NCBI RefSeq assembly: GCF_026914265.1
Contig: NC_069125.1
Coordinates: 8,969,117-9,033,116 of the forward strand
DNA: 64,000 bases
Direction: 5' to 3'
Source of the DNA: Mya arenaria
Lineage: Eukaryota; Mollusca; Bivalvia; Myida; Myidae
In this document: positions 12,541 to 24,982 of the stretch, piece after piece
Numbering within the stretch: the first letter of the stretch is position 1
Layout of the letters: the number at the start of each line of letters is the position of its first letter
The notes under the pieces: model-generated
Seen by the model: only the letters and a program-made list of their open reading frames with translations
Databases searched by the model: none
What the model was told of the DNA's origin: nothing
Position numbers and translations under genes: made by a program

Positions 12541-12621
12541 CAGTTGTGTTAAGATGATTGCCATGCATTGCAGGTCAATCCTCATACAATGGCATTTTTT
12601 ATTACATTCGGATTCCAGTGC
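12541..12621 (-). other. Start of the non-coding last exon of the small gene
   Basis: The acceptor 'ctatttcag' ends at 12,622 and is followed by GCACTGGAATCC. The stop codon is in the previous exon, so this exon is 3' UTR. Its 3' end cannot be placed by eye. Confidence 0.4.
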
Positions 12622-12741
12622 CTGAAATAGAAAACAGAAAATACAACAATAATAGGAATTATATTTTCAGATCAATTATTTTAAAAGCCTGTACAACAAC
12701 AGAAAAGTATTCATTAAACATTAAGTGCAACACCAATTTAA

Positions 12742-13084
12742 AGCTGCATCCTCACAGTTTTACTGTTCTGACACCTTTTTTATTTTTGCTTTAAAAAAGC
12801 CAATTGGCAATTATTGTGCAAATGTATGGAAACCAGTGATATTAGACTGCTGACATAATATCAGATCACAGTCTTTCATATACAAGTTTGAAAATTTGGT
12901 AAAAATTCCTCCAACTAGTCATATAAGGTCACACATAATCGAACAGATTTCAATTGATTGGAAAATATTTTTTTGCTATCGCTTTAAGCCGTATAATTAA
13001 TTATATGTGTAAATTTAATTTAATTACTCCTTTGGGCTTTTGAAGAATGACCAAGAAGAACTGTCAATCTGTGAGAGAGCAGCT
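12742..13084. mobile_element. Foldback MITE, same family as 53,337-53,690
   Basis: It starts TTAA|AGCTGC and ends GCAGCT|TTTA. Internal pieces (agactgctgaca, atcagatcacag) match the copy in the PHF21-like gene region. The TTAA target suggests mobilisation by a piggyBac- or Kolobok-type transposase. It lies in the last intron of the small spliced gene. Confidence 0.65.
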
Positions 13085-13285
13085 TTTAGCTCTGGACTGC
13101 TGGTTAATTAAAAAATATGAAATGAACTTGTTATCATGTTTAAATTCATCTACAATGTTGATATTTTAATACTGTCAATCCTTGTTGGTTAATTGTACAA
13201 ACATGCAGGTACTTTTGGGCTTAACCCAATAGGATACTTGACTGTTAAATTATTGTCCGAATTTCGAAAATAGCACAACCATTAC

Positions 13286-13952
13286 CTCATCTGCCTTTTT
13301 TCATTTTAACAAGCCGGGAATCAGAGTCAGCTGCACCCCTGGTACCATACTCGTCTCTGAAAATGACAATAAGATCAAAATTTAAATGTCTGCATTTCAT
13401 TGGCACAGTAAAAATGTCAACATTTTTCAATGTTTCTGCATCACCACCACTGGTGGATATCAAAGAATTTAGTCTTGAAAGAAATGTGTGCTGGTTTATG
13501 CGTTCAAACTTATTTTGTTAAACCAATAGAATGAAGATCTAATTTATTTAGAGAACTATATTAGTGAACAGGGCCGAGGTATTCAATTGTGCCATTACAT
13601 TAAGTTGTTTGCTACCAACACTCACGGACATATAAACCATACATCCTTGGTTAAAAGAATGTAAATTTTAATTATAAAAAATTAAAGTTAATGATATGAA
13701 ATGTATGAGATAAATACACAGTATTTGTTTTCTTAGTTTTTGCCACTGATCACTGGAGCTTCAAAATTGTTATTTACTAAATTAGAATCTGTCAAATGAA
13801 AGAATACTTTACCCCACCCACTAAGAATTAATGACATTTCCAATTAGTTTCTCATTAGGGCTCTTTTAAAACTATTTTTGTATTTTATTAAAATACAATA
13901 AGTATAAAAATAACACTTACACACAAATAAGTGGTAAAAGTTCGCTCCTCAT
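13286..13952 (-). CDS. Spliced 33-codon reading frame of unknown function inside the insertion
   Basis: Exon 1 (13,921-13,952) starts with ATG and ends GT|gtaagt. Exon 2 (13,286-13,356) follows the acceptor ...attttcag and stays in frame to a TGA at 13,287-13,289. It ends G|gtaatg, and a matching acceptor (tatttcag) at 12,621 opens a non-coding last exon. The predicted peptide begins MRSELLPLICV and continues DEYGTRGAADSDSRLVK, ending in a basic KMKKGR. There is no signal peptide or membrane segment. The phase agreement, consensus splice sites and stop 4 nt before the last junction argue for a real transcript. I do not recognise the protein. It may be a micro-gene, the 3' end of a captured gene, or a pseudogene. 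Confidence 0.5.
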
Positions 13953-14008
13953 TCTGTCTTTGGACTAACGTATCTCTTGGTTGTTTGAACATCTTCTTGG
14001 TCGGCCAT
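13949..14008 (-). CDS. Upstream 19-codon ORF overlapping the small gene's start
   Basis: The ORF is ATGGCC... encoding MADQEDVQTTKRYVSPKTE and then stop. Its TGA overlaps the next ATG as ATGA, an arrangement that allows termination-reinitiation. It has a good Kozak-like context (ccATCATGG). It is either a regulatory uORF, or the true N-terminus of one protein whose frame has been broken. Confidence 0.35.
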   Translation of the reverse strand: MADQEDVQTTKRYVSPKTE

Positions 14009-15339
14009 GATGGACTATTTTCTTACGACCCGTATTATATCCGAGGCCATATCTTGATACTAGCCGAGGAGTTCCGATTGCTGTCAATGGCGGTTCAATG
14101 CGGGGCGTATCCATAAACGAACTGGTCATATTTCACATTATTTAAACCCAACGGCTAGCAGACAACAGGTTTTCAACCGAACCGTAGATTCGAATATGGA
14201 GGTGTGTCCAAACACAGTTTCACATAAAACAAGTCAAGAACGTACAAGTTTAGCAGAAAAGGGGCATTTGAACTGAAAATCTAGCATTCCATTTTTTTAA
14301 AGACAGGAAATGCCCAAATTTACTTCCAATGTATTTTAGACAGAAATTTGACCTCCACCATTTCGACACTATCTCATTCCAACTGTTTACTGCTACTTTT
14401 AGCCAACCATTTATAACAATATTGTACGAATTAATCATTGAAATTTAAAAAAATGTTCCAGCTAACGGGAAAACTTTTGTTGACTTGATAGTCAGAATCA
14501 CCTTGCTATATAAACACCCGTCCTTGTTTAAAAGATTTAAGCATAATTTAAAAATCTACTACTTGTTGCCTTGAAATACTTTTAATTCACTTCTCACCAC
14601 AATTGACATAAGATATTCGCATAGTTCATTTACACACAACGTAAAACTATCAATTTTGAATTGACAAAAGCATTGTCTCTAAAGCAATAAGTAATTTACT
14701 AGAATAGTACATAGTGTAAATTAGATAACATGCACATTTGTTTTTTGAGTACGATTTTATATTTTAAATCCGGATTTAATTGTGACTTGATTATGCATTA
14801 TGGTTAAATGTTTTATTATACAGTACATACTTGCTATCTACTTTCGAATTTGCAAATGTAAAATAGCTACTAACAGAGCGGTAAGTTACTTTTGTATATT
14901 CATATGCGCGGTTAACGTTGTGCAATCCCGGGTGAGCCGTCGCATTGTGGATTTATATGCGTACATGCACATTCAACCGAGCCAAAAGCGTTTGAACCTC
15001 TGCTAACGAGAAGACTTCGGTCGACTTGTTAGTCAGAACAACCATGCTAATTCGACACTCATCTTTTTCGATTTTTGTTTTTTTTAACATTTAAATATAA
15101 ACAATAACGTGTATGTGGTTGTTGATTTATTATCAGAAAATTAACCTTAAGAACCTGGTTTCAGGAATAAACGTAATTCGAATAAGAAACTAAGCCAGCT
15201 GATTGGGTTGTTATTATTACTGTCTAATAGGATTATAGGATTAAATTCGATAAAAATGTTTTCTCTCTGTTTTTTTTAAATGACACCAGTTAATTAATCA
15301 GGCAGAAATCGCTCAAGATTTTTGTGTTTGAATATTGGC

Positions 15340-15400
15340 TCCACTCAGAATGCGCCACTTTCCTTCAACGCTCCACTTAGGGGGGAGAGGAACGATCATC
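15340..15400 (-). pseudogene. Truncated U3 relic, unit 4
   Basis: This is a type I relic with box C region GATGATCG and box D intact. It belongs to the unit interrupted by the insertion. Confidence 0.9.
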
Positions 15401-15823
15401 GTGTCTTATTTGAAAGAAATAAGATTTTCAGATCTAGTATTTCAAATCAAACACTCATTCGACAAAGCAAAGCTAGTTTTATGTCGTAATTCCCTTAACA
15501 ATAATGTGTACCTATAAAACGTTGGTTCAAAAACATATAATTATAAGTGACTTGGTAGTGATAGGTAACTCTATCGGAACAGGATAAGCTTAAATACTAG
15601 TTATCTCGCTTTTGTTAAGCTCAATATGTTACAGCCATTTATAGACGCGAGAAATCATCATATAAGTACTAGATTTTCGTTGTGCAATTCCGGGGTGAGC
15701 CGTAGCATTGTGGATCTTTGTACAACCGAGCCGAAAGCGTTTGAACTTCTGCTAACAAGGTGACTTCGGTCTACTTGTTAGTCAGAGAGCACCTTGCTAA
15801 TTCGACACTCATCCTTTTTGTCG

Positions 15824-15865
<42 letters not shown>

Positions 15866-16041
15866 TTTTTTTTTTAAATAATAATAATAATGAATTAATA
15901 GCTTTCAAAGAACGATCTGTTTTTGTATTGAATTGTTGTTGCTTCTTGTGGATATCCAATTAAACACGTAAACAAGCACATCATTCTGCTGCAAAACAGT
16001 AAGTTTGTCTTACAATGGATTTAGTGTTTTTGAATCCTAGC

Positions 16042-16262
16042 ACCACTCAGAATGCGCCCCTTTCCTCCAACTCCCCACTAAGGGAGGAGAGGAACGTTCA
16101 TCAATGACAGGGACCGTGCCGCTATGACCCAGCGGCGGACCCTGCCCGCTTCGCGCTCAGAAAGGGGCGCTCTGTCTCGTCCTCGTGGTGTTAGGTCCCG
16201 TCAGTTTTACCTGACGTCCTGGCGACACTTACTATAGAAATGATCCCTAAGAGTAAGGTCTT
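16042..16262 (-). ncRNA. U3: U3 small nucleolar RNA, copy 5
   Basis: This is a 221-nt class A U3 with all boxes intact, heading a type II spacer nearly identical to unit 3. The downstream AAT tract (15,825-15,890) has the same T-run interruption as copy 3. This supports duplication of units 3-4 as a block. Confidence 0.97.
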
Positions 16263-18207
16263 AACTATTCAGTGTTTTGAGTAGTATATATTTCAGTGCT
16301 CTATATCAATAGCAAGGTTTCAATATTTGACTTACATTAACTACTATTTTTGAGTGTTAAATTCACACAATAATATTTCGTTTAATGTCCGTACTATTTC
16401 AATTGAACATTGTTTACTTGTTTACAACTATAATTGTATACATACATGGACAAACTCAAAACTATCTCTTTAGTCACATTTCCCTCAAAATGGTGTGCCT
16501 TTTAGCAATAGACTCAACAATTAGTGACTTGGTAGTAACTCCATCTATTTAGGATAAAGTCAGTACTAGTTACCTCGCTTTTGTTGATAGCCCAACGTTT
16601 CTGTTTCGTGTCGGAAATGGATGGCGTGTGGTCCGAACTAAAAAAAAAAACTCCGCTTTGAGCAGCATCAACCTAATAAAAGAAAGTAGCATTTAAACTT
16701 TCAACAGGCTGAGATATTACAAAAACGCGGGAAATGAATACGTATTGGCAGTCCTGGTGGGCAAAGAAGTTGAGAATTTAGAGTGAAAAATCGAATCACG
16801 GACATATACACCATGAAATGAAAAGTTACTTCTAGTGTTTACATGTCCGTGACCATATACAACATATCAGTTGTCTATATACATTCAAGCCCGATCAACA
16901 GAATTACTTGCGAATGACATCACCAAACACATGTCTGCATTTTGTTCAGCTGTCACTGGCGATTCAATGTGGGGCGTATCCATAAACGAACTGGTCATAT
17001 TTCACATTATTTAAACCTAACGGCTTGCAGACAACAGGTTTTCAACCGAACGTTAGATTCGAATATGGAGGTGTGTCCAAACACAGATTCACATAAAACC
17101 AGCCAAGTACGTACAAGTTTAGCAGAAAAAAGGCATTTGAACTGAAAATCTAGAATTCCCTTATTTTAAAGACAGGAAATGCCCAAATTTACTTCCAATG
17201 TATTTTAGACAGAAATTTGACCTCCACCATTTCGACACTATCTCATTCCAACTTTTTATTCCTCATTTTAGCCAACCATTTATAACAATCATGTACGAAT
17301 TAATCATTGGAATTAAAAAATAATGTTCCAGCTAACGGGGAAACTTTTGTCGACTTGTTAGTCAGAACCGCCTTGCTAAATCAACACCCGTCCCTTGTTT
17401 TTAAGATTGAAGCATAATTTAAAATTCTACTGTTTGTTGCCTTGAAATACTTTTAATTCACTTCTCACCACAAGTGACATAAGATATTCGCATGTTTCAT
17501 TTATACACCGCGTAAAACAATCAATTTTGAATTGAAAAAATCATTGCCTCTAAAGCAATAAGTAATTTACTAGAATAGTACATAGTGTAAATTAAATAAC
17601 ATGCACATTGGCTTTTTAAGTACGATTTCATATTTTAAATCCGGATTTAATTATGACTTTATTATGAATTATGGTTAAATGTTTTATTATCAAATACATA
17701 CTTACTATCTACTTTCGAATTTGCAAGTGTATAGTAGCTACTAACAGAGCGGTAAGGTACGTTGGTATATTCATATACACGGTTAACGTTGTGCAATCCC
17801 GGGTGAGCCGTAGCATTGTGGATCTATATGCGTACATGCACATTCAACCGAGCCAAAAGCGTTTGAACCTCTGCTAACGAGAAGACTTCGGTCGACTTGT
17901 TAGTCAGAACCACCATGCTAATTCGACACTCATCTTTTTCGATTTTTGTTTTTTAACAATTAAATATAAACAATTACGTTTATGTGGTTGTTGATTTATT
18001 AGCAGAAAATTAACCTTAAGGGCCTGGTTTCAGGAATAAACGTAATTCGAATAAGTAACTAAGCCACATGATTGGGTTGCTTCCATTACTGTCTAATAGG
18101 ATTATAGGATTGCATTTGGTAAAATGTTCTCTCTGTTTTTCCTTTAAGTGACACCAGATAATTAATAAGGCAGCTATTGCTAAAGATGTTTGTATTTGAA
18201 TATTGGC

Positions 18208-18268
18208 TCCACTCAGAATGCGCCACTTTCCTTCAGCGCTCCACTTAGGGTGGAGAGGAACCTACATC
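18208..18268 (-). pseudogene. Truncated U3 relic, unit 5
   Basis: This is a type II relic with box C region GATGTAGG, as in units 3 and 7. The 3' hairpin and box D are retained. Confidence 0.88.
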
Positions 18269-18798
18269 GTGTCTTATTTGAAAGAAATAAGATTTTCAGA
18301 TCTATTATTTTAATTCGAACACTCATTCGATAAGCAAAGCTAGTATTATGTCGTAATTCCCTTAACAATAATGTGTACCTATAAAACGTTGGTTCAAAAA
18401 ATAATATAATTAAAAGTGACTTGGTAGTGATAAGTAACTCCATCGGAACAGGTTAAGTTTAAATACTAGTTACCTCGCTTTTGTTAAGCTCAATATGTAA
18501 CAGCCATATATAGACGCGAGAAATCATCATATAAGTACTAGGTTTTCGTTGTGCAATTCCGGGGTGAGCCGTAGCATTGTGGATCTTTGTACAACCGAGC
18601 CAAAAGCGTTTGAACTTCTGCTAACAAGGTGACTTTGGTCTACTTGTTAGTCAGAGACCACCTTGCTAATTCGACACTCATCCTTTTTGCCGTATATTTG
18701 TGTTGAATACATACTTCTACTAAAAATATTAACAATAATAATAAAATAAATAAAAATGATAATAATAATAACAATAATAATGATTATTATAATAATAA

Positions 18799-18836
<38 letters not shown>

Positions 18837-18916
18837 TAAACACATTAAAGGCACACCATTCTGCTGTAATACAGTAAGTTTGTCTTGCGATGGATATAGT
18901 TTATTTGAATCCTAGC

Positions 18917-19137
18917 ACCACTCAGAATGCGCCCCTTTCCTCCAACTCCCCACTAAGGGAGGAGAGGAACGTTCATCAATGACAGGGACCGTGCCGCTAT
19001 GACCCAGCGGCGGACCCTGCCCGCTTCGCGCTCAGAAAGGGGCGCTCTGTCTCGTCCTCGTGGTGTTAGGTCCCGTCAGTTTTACCTGACGTCCTGGCGA
19101 CACTTACTATAGAAATGATCCCTAAGAGTAAGGTCTT
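18917..19137 (-). ncRNA. U3: U3 small nucleolar RNA, copy 6
   Basis: This is a 221-nt class A U3 in a type I unit that serves as the uninterrupted reference for unit 4. The AAG-rich tract (18,731-18,835) carries the same deletion into 'ttaaacac' as copy 4. Confidence 0.97.
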
Positions 19138-21063
19138 AACTATTCAGTGTTTTGAGTTGTATATATTTCAGTGCTCTATATCAATAGCAAGGTTTCAATA
19201 TTTAACTTACATTAACTACTATTTTTGAGTGTTAAATTCACACAATAATATTTCGTTTAATGTCCGTACTATTTCAATTGAACATTGTTTACTTGTTTAC
19301 AATTATGGTTGTATACATACATGGACAAACTCAAAACTATCTCTTTAGTCACATTTCCCTCAAAATGGTGTGCCTTTTAGCAATAGACTCAACAATTAGT
19401 GACTTGGTAGTAACTCCATCGATTCAGGATAATCGCTTTTGTTGATAGCCCAACGTTACTGTTTCGTGTTGGAAATGGATGGCGTGTGGTCCGGACTCAA
19501 AAAGAAATCCGCTTTGAGCAGCATCAACCTAATAAAAAAGTAGCATTTAAACTTTCAACAGGCTGAGATATTACAAAAACGTGGGAAATGAATACGTATT
19601 GGCAGTCCTGGTGGGCAAAGAAGTTGGCAATTTAGAGTGAAAAATTGAATCACGGACATAAAACCCAAAAAATGAAAACTTACTTCTAGTGTTTACATGT
19701 CCGTGACCATATACAACAGATCAGTTGTCTATATACATTCAAGCCCGATCAACAGAATTACTTGCGAATGACATCACCAAACACATGTCTGCATTTTGTT
19801 CAGCTGTCAATGGCGGTTCAATGCGGGGCGTATCCATAAACTAACTGGTCATATTTCACATTATTTAAACCGAACGGCTAGCAGACAACAGGTTTTCAAC
19901 CGAACCGTAGATTCGAATATGGAGGTGTGTCCAAACACAGTTTCACATAAAACAAGTCAAGAACGTACAAGTTTAGCAGAAAAGGGGCATTTGAACTGAA
20001 AATCTAGCATTCCATTCTTTTAAAGACAGGAAATGCCCAAATTTACTTCCAATGTATTTTAGACAGAAATTTGACCTCCACCATTTCGACACTATCTCAT
20101 TCCAACTGTTTACTGCTACTTTTAGCCAACCATTTATAACAATATTGTACGAATTAATCATTGAAATTTAAAAAAATGTTCCAGCTAACGGGAAAACTTT
20201 TGTTGACTTGATAGTCAGAATCACCTTGCTATATAAACACCCGTCCTTGTTTAAAAGATTTAAGCATAATTTAAAAATCTACTACTTGTTGCCTTGAAAT
20301 ACTTTTAATTCACTTATCAACACAATTGACATAAGATATTCGCATGGTTCATTTACACACAACGTAAAACTATCAATTTTGAATTGACAAAAGCATTGTC
20401 TCTAAAGCAATAAGTAATTTACTAGAATAGTACATAGTGTAAATTAGATAACATGCACATTTGCTTTTAGAGTACGATTTCATATTTTAAATCCGGATTT
20501 AATTGTGACTTGATTATGCATTATGGTTAAATGTTTTATTATACAGTACATACTTGCTATCTACTTTCGAATTTGCAAATGTAAAATAGCTACTAACAGA
20601 GCGGTAAGTTACTTTTGTATATTCATATGCGCGGTTAACGTTGTGCAATCCCGGGTGAGCCGTCGCATTGTGGATTTATATGCGTACATGCACATTCAAC
20701 CGAGCCAAAAGCGTTTGAACCTCTGCTAACGAGAAGACTTCGGTCGACTTGTTAGTCAGAACCACCATGCTAATTCGACACTCATCTTTTTCGATTTTTG
20801 TTTTTTTTAACATTTAAATATAAACAATAACGTGTATGTGGTTGTTGATTTATTATCAGAAAATTAACCTTAAGAACCTGGTTTCAGAAATAAACGTAAT
20901 TCTAATAAGAAACTAAGCCAGCTGATTGGGTTGTTATTATTACTGTCTAATAGGATTATAGGATTAAATTCGGTAAAAATGTTTTCTCTCTGTTTTTCTT
21001 TAAATAACACCAGTTAATTAATCAGGCAGAAATCGCTCAAGGTTTTTGTGTTTGAATATTGGC

Positions 21064-21124
21064 TCCACCCAGAATGCGCCACTTTCCTTCAACGCTCCAC
21101 TTAGGGGGGAGAGGAACGATCATC
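21064..21124 (-). pseudogene. Truncated U3 relic, unit 6
   Basis: This is a type I relic with box C region GATGATCG. Its box D is changed to CTGGGTGG, the only relic with a damaged box D. Confidence 0.9.
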
Positions 21125-21547
21125 GTGTCTTATTTGAAAGAAATAAGATTTTCAGATCTAGTATTTCAAATCAAACACTCATTCGACAAAGCAAAGCTAG
21201 TTTTATGTCGTAATTCCCTTAACAATAATGTGTACCTATAAAACGTTGGTTCAAAAACATATAATTATAAGTGACTTGGTAGTGATAGGTAACTCTATCG
21301 GAACAGGATAAGCTTAAATACTAGTTATCTCGCTTTTGGTAAGCTCAATATGTTACAGCCATTTATAGACGCGAGAAATCATCATATAAGTACTAGATTT
21401 TCGTTGTGCAATTCCGGGGTGAGCCGTAGCATTGTGGATCTTTGTACAACCGAGCCGAAAGCGTTTGAACTTCTGCTAACAAGGTGACTTCGGTCTACTT
21501 GTTAGTCAGAGACCACCTTGCTAATTCGACACTCATCCTTTTTGTCG

Positions 21548-21593
<46 letters not shown>

Positions 21594-21772
21594 TTTTATT
21601 TTTTTAAAATAATAATAATAATGAATTAATAGCTTTCAAAGAACGATCTGTTTTTGTATTGAATTGTTGTTGCTTCTTGTGGATATCCAATTAAACACGT
21701 AAACAAGCACATCATTCTGCTGCAAAACAGTAAGATTGTCTTACAATGGATTTAGTGTTTTTGAATCCTAGC

Positions 21773-21993
21773 ACCACTCAGAATGCGCCCCTTTCCTCCA
21801 ACTCCCCACTAAGGGAGGAGAGGAACGTTCATCAATGACAGGGACCGTGCCGCTATGACCCAGCGGCGGACCCTGCCCGCTTCGCGCTCAGAAAGGGGCG
21901 CTCTGTCTCGTCCTCGTGGTGTTAGGTCCCGTCAGTTTTACCTGACGTCCTGGCGACACTTACTATAGAAATGATCCCTAAGAGTAAGGTCTT
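21773..21993 (-). ncRNA. U3: U3 small nucleolar RNA, copy 7
   Basis: This is a 221-nt class A U3 heading a type II spacer, the third repetition of the dimer. The downstream AAT tract (21,550-21,622) is again split by a T-rich run. Confidence 0.97.
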
Positions 21994-23937
21994 AACTATT
22001 CAGTGTTTTGAGTAGTATATATTTCAGTGCTCTATATCAATAGCAAGGTTTCAGTATTTAACTTACATTAACTACTATTTTTGAGTGTTAAATTCACACA
22101 ATAATATTTCGTTTAATGTCCGTACTATTTCAATTGAACATTGTTTACTTGTTTACAACTATAATTGTATACATACATGGACAAACTCAAAACTATCTCT
22201 TTAGTCACATTTCCCTCAAAATGGTGTGCCTTTTAGCAATAGACTCAACAATTAGTGACTTGGTAGTAACTCCATCTATTTAGGATAAAGTCAGTACTAG
22301 TTACCTCGCTTTTGTTGATAGCCCAACGTTTCTGTTTCGTGTCGGAAATGGATGGCGTGTGGTCCGAACTAAAAAAAAAACTCCGCTTTGAGCAGCATCA
22401 ACCTAATAAAAGAAAGTAGCATTTAAACTTTCAACAGGCTGAGATATTACAAAAACGCGGGAAATGAATACGTATTGGCAGTCCTGGTGGGCAAAGAAGT
22501 TGAGAATTTAGAGTGAAAAATCGAATCACGGACATATACACCATGAAATGAAAACTTACTTCTAGTGTTTACATGTCCGTGACCATATACAACATATCAG
22601 TTGTCTATATACATTCAAGCCCGATCAACAGAATTACTTGCGAATGACATCACCAAACACATGCCTGCATTTTGTTCAGCTGTCACTGGCGATTCAATGC
22701 GGGGCGTATCCATAAACGAACTGGTCATATTTCACCTTATTTAAACCTAACGGCTTGCAGACAACAGGTTTTCAACCGAACGTTAGATTCGAATATGGAG
22801 GTGTGTCCAAACACAGATTCACATAAAACCAGCCAAGTACGTACAAGTTTAGCAGAAAAAAGGCATTTGAACTGAAAATCTAGAATTCCCTTATTTTAAA
22901 GACAGGAAATGCCCAAATTTACTTCCAATGTATTTTAGACAGAAATTTGACCTCCACCATTTCGACACTATCTCATTCCAACTTTTTATTCCTCATTTTA
23001 GCCAACCATTTATAACAATCATGTACGAATTAATCATTGGAATTAAAAAAAAATGTTCCAGCTAACGGGGAAACTTTTGTCGACTTGTTAGTCAGAACCG
23101 CCTTGCTAAATCAACACCCGTCCCTTGTTTTTAAGATTGAAGCATAATTTAAAATTCTACTGTTTGTTGCCTTGAAATACTTTTAATTCACTTCTCACCA
23201 CAAGTGACATAAGATATTCGCATGTTTCATTTATACACCGCGTAAAACAATCAATTTTGAATTGAAAAAATCATTGCCTCTAAAGCAATAAGTAATTTAC
23301 TAGAATAGTACATAGTGTAAATTAAATAACATGCACATTGGCTTTTTAAGTACGATTTCATATTTTAAATCCGGATTTAATTATGACTTTATTATGAATT
23401 ATGGTTAAATGTTTTATTATCAAATACATACTTACTATCTACTTTCGAATTTGCAAGTGTATAGTAGCTACTAACAGAGCGGTAAGGTACGTTGGTATAT
23501 TCATATACACGGTTAACGTTGTGCAATCCCGGGTGAGCCGTAGCATTGTGGATCTATATGCGTACATGCACATTCAACCGAGCCAAAAGCGTTTGAACCT
23601 CTGCTAACGAGGAGACTTCGGTCGACTTGTTAGTCAGAACTACCATGCCAATTCGACACTCATCTTTTTCGATTTTTGTTTTTTAACATTTAAATATAAA
23701 CAATTACGTTTATGTGGTTGTTGATTTATTAGCAGAAAATTAACCTTAAGGGCCTGGTTTCAGGAATAAACGTAATTCGAATAAGTAACTAAGCCACATG
23801 ATTGGGTTGCTTCCATTACTGTCTAATAGGATTATAGGATTGCATTTGGTAAAATGTTCTCTCTGTTTTTCCTTTAAATGACACCAGATAATTAATAAGG
23901 CAGCTATTGCTAAAGATGTTTGTATTTGAATATTGGC

Positions 23938-23998
23938 TCCACTCAGAATGCGCCACTTTCCTTCAGCGCTCCACTTAGGGTGGAGAGGAACCTACATC
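23938..23998 (-). pseudogene. Truncated U3 relic, unit 7
   Basis: This type II relic appears identical to those of units 3 and 5. Confidence 0.88.
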
Positions 23999-24514
23999 GT
24001 GTCTTATTTGAAAGAAATAAGATTTTCAGATCTATTATTTTAATTCGAACACTCATTCGATAAGCAAAGCTAGTATTATGTCGTAATTCCCTTAACAATA
24101 ATGTGTACCTATAAAACGTTGGTTCAAAAAATAATATAATTAAAAGTGACTTGGTAGTGATAAGTAACTCCATCGGAACAGGTTAAGTTTAAATACTAGT
24201 TACCTCGCTTTTGTTAAGCTCAATATGTAACAGCCATATATAGACGCGAGAAATCATCATATAAGTACTAGGTTTTCGTTGTGCAATTCCGGGGTGAGCC
24301 GTAGCATTGTGGATCTTTGTACAACCGAGCCAAAAGCGTTTGAACTTCTGCTAACAAGGTGACTTTGGTCTACTTGTTAGTCAGAGACCACCTTGCTAAT
24401 TCGACACTCATCCTTTTTGCCGTATATTTGTGTTGAATACATACTTCTACTAAAAATATTAACAATAATAATAAAAAAAATAAAAATGGTAATAATAATA
24501 ACAATAATAATGAT

Positions 24515-24586
<72 letters not shown>

Positions 24587-24761
24587 GAAGAAGAAGAAGA
24601 AGAAGAAGAATGCGTTAATAGCGTTCAAAGAACGATCTGTTTTTTGTATTGAATTGTTGTTGATTAATGTGGATCTCCAATTAAACACGTAAAAGGCACA
24701 CCATTCTGCTGTAATACAGTAAGTTTGTCTTGCAATGGATATAGTTTATTTGAATCCTAGC

Positions 24762-24982
24762 ACCACTCAGAATGCGCCCCTTTCCTCCAACTCCCCACTA
24801 AGGGAGGAGAGGAACGTTCATCAATGACAGGGACCGTGCCGCTATGACCCAGCGGCGGACCCTGCCCGCTTCGCGCTCAGAAAGGGGCGCTCTGTCTCGT
24901 CCTCGTGGTGTTAGGTCCCGTCAGTTTTACCTGACGTCCTGGCGACACTTACTATAGAAATGATCCCTAAGAGTAAGGTCTT
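24762..24982 (-). ncRNA. U3: U3 small nucleolar RNA, copy 8
   Basis: This is a 221-nt class A U3, the last copy with the UUAG loop. Its downstream microsatellite (24,460-24,610) is the longest in the array. It is followed by a 'gcgttaatagcgttcaaagaac' stretch that copies 4 and 6 lack. Confidence 0.97.

Larger units (their letters stand above)
9802..14080. mobile_element. 4.28-kb insertion with 9-bp target duplication and terminal inverted repeats, inside U3 unit 4
   Basis: The array sequence breaks off after CTGTCAATG (9793-9801) and resumes with the same 9 bp at 14081-14089. The uninterrupted sequence is seen in unit 6 near 19805. The ends are inverted: CAATCGTAACAACTCGGC on the left and, read inward on the minus strand, CAATCGGAACTCCTCGGC on the right, matching at 15 of 18 positions. 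A 9-bp duplication fits Mutator-like (MULE) or Merlin-type transposons, but I see no transposase, so the element is non-autonomous or a captured segment. It contains a spliced small ORF, two MITEs and a tRNA-like SINE remnant. Confidence 0.7.

Noticed and set aside
24377-24692. Poly-Ile/Asn/Lys and poly-Phe/Leu ORFs on both strands
   Set aside because: They are translations of the AAT/AAG microsatellite.
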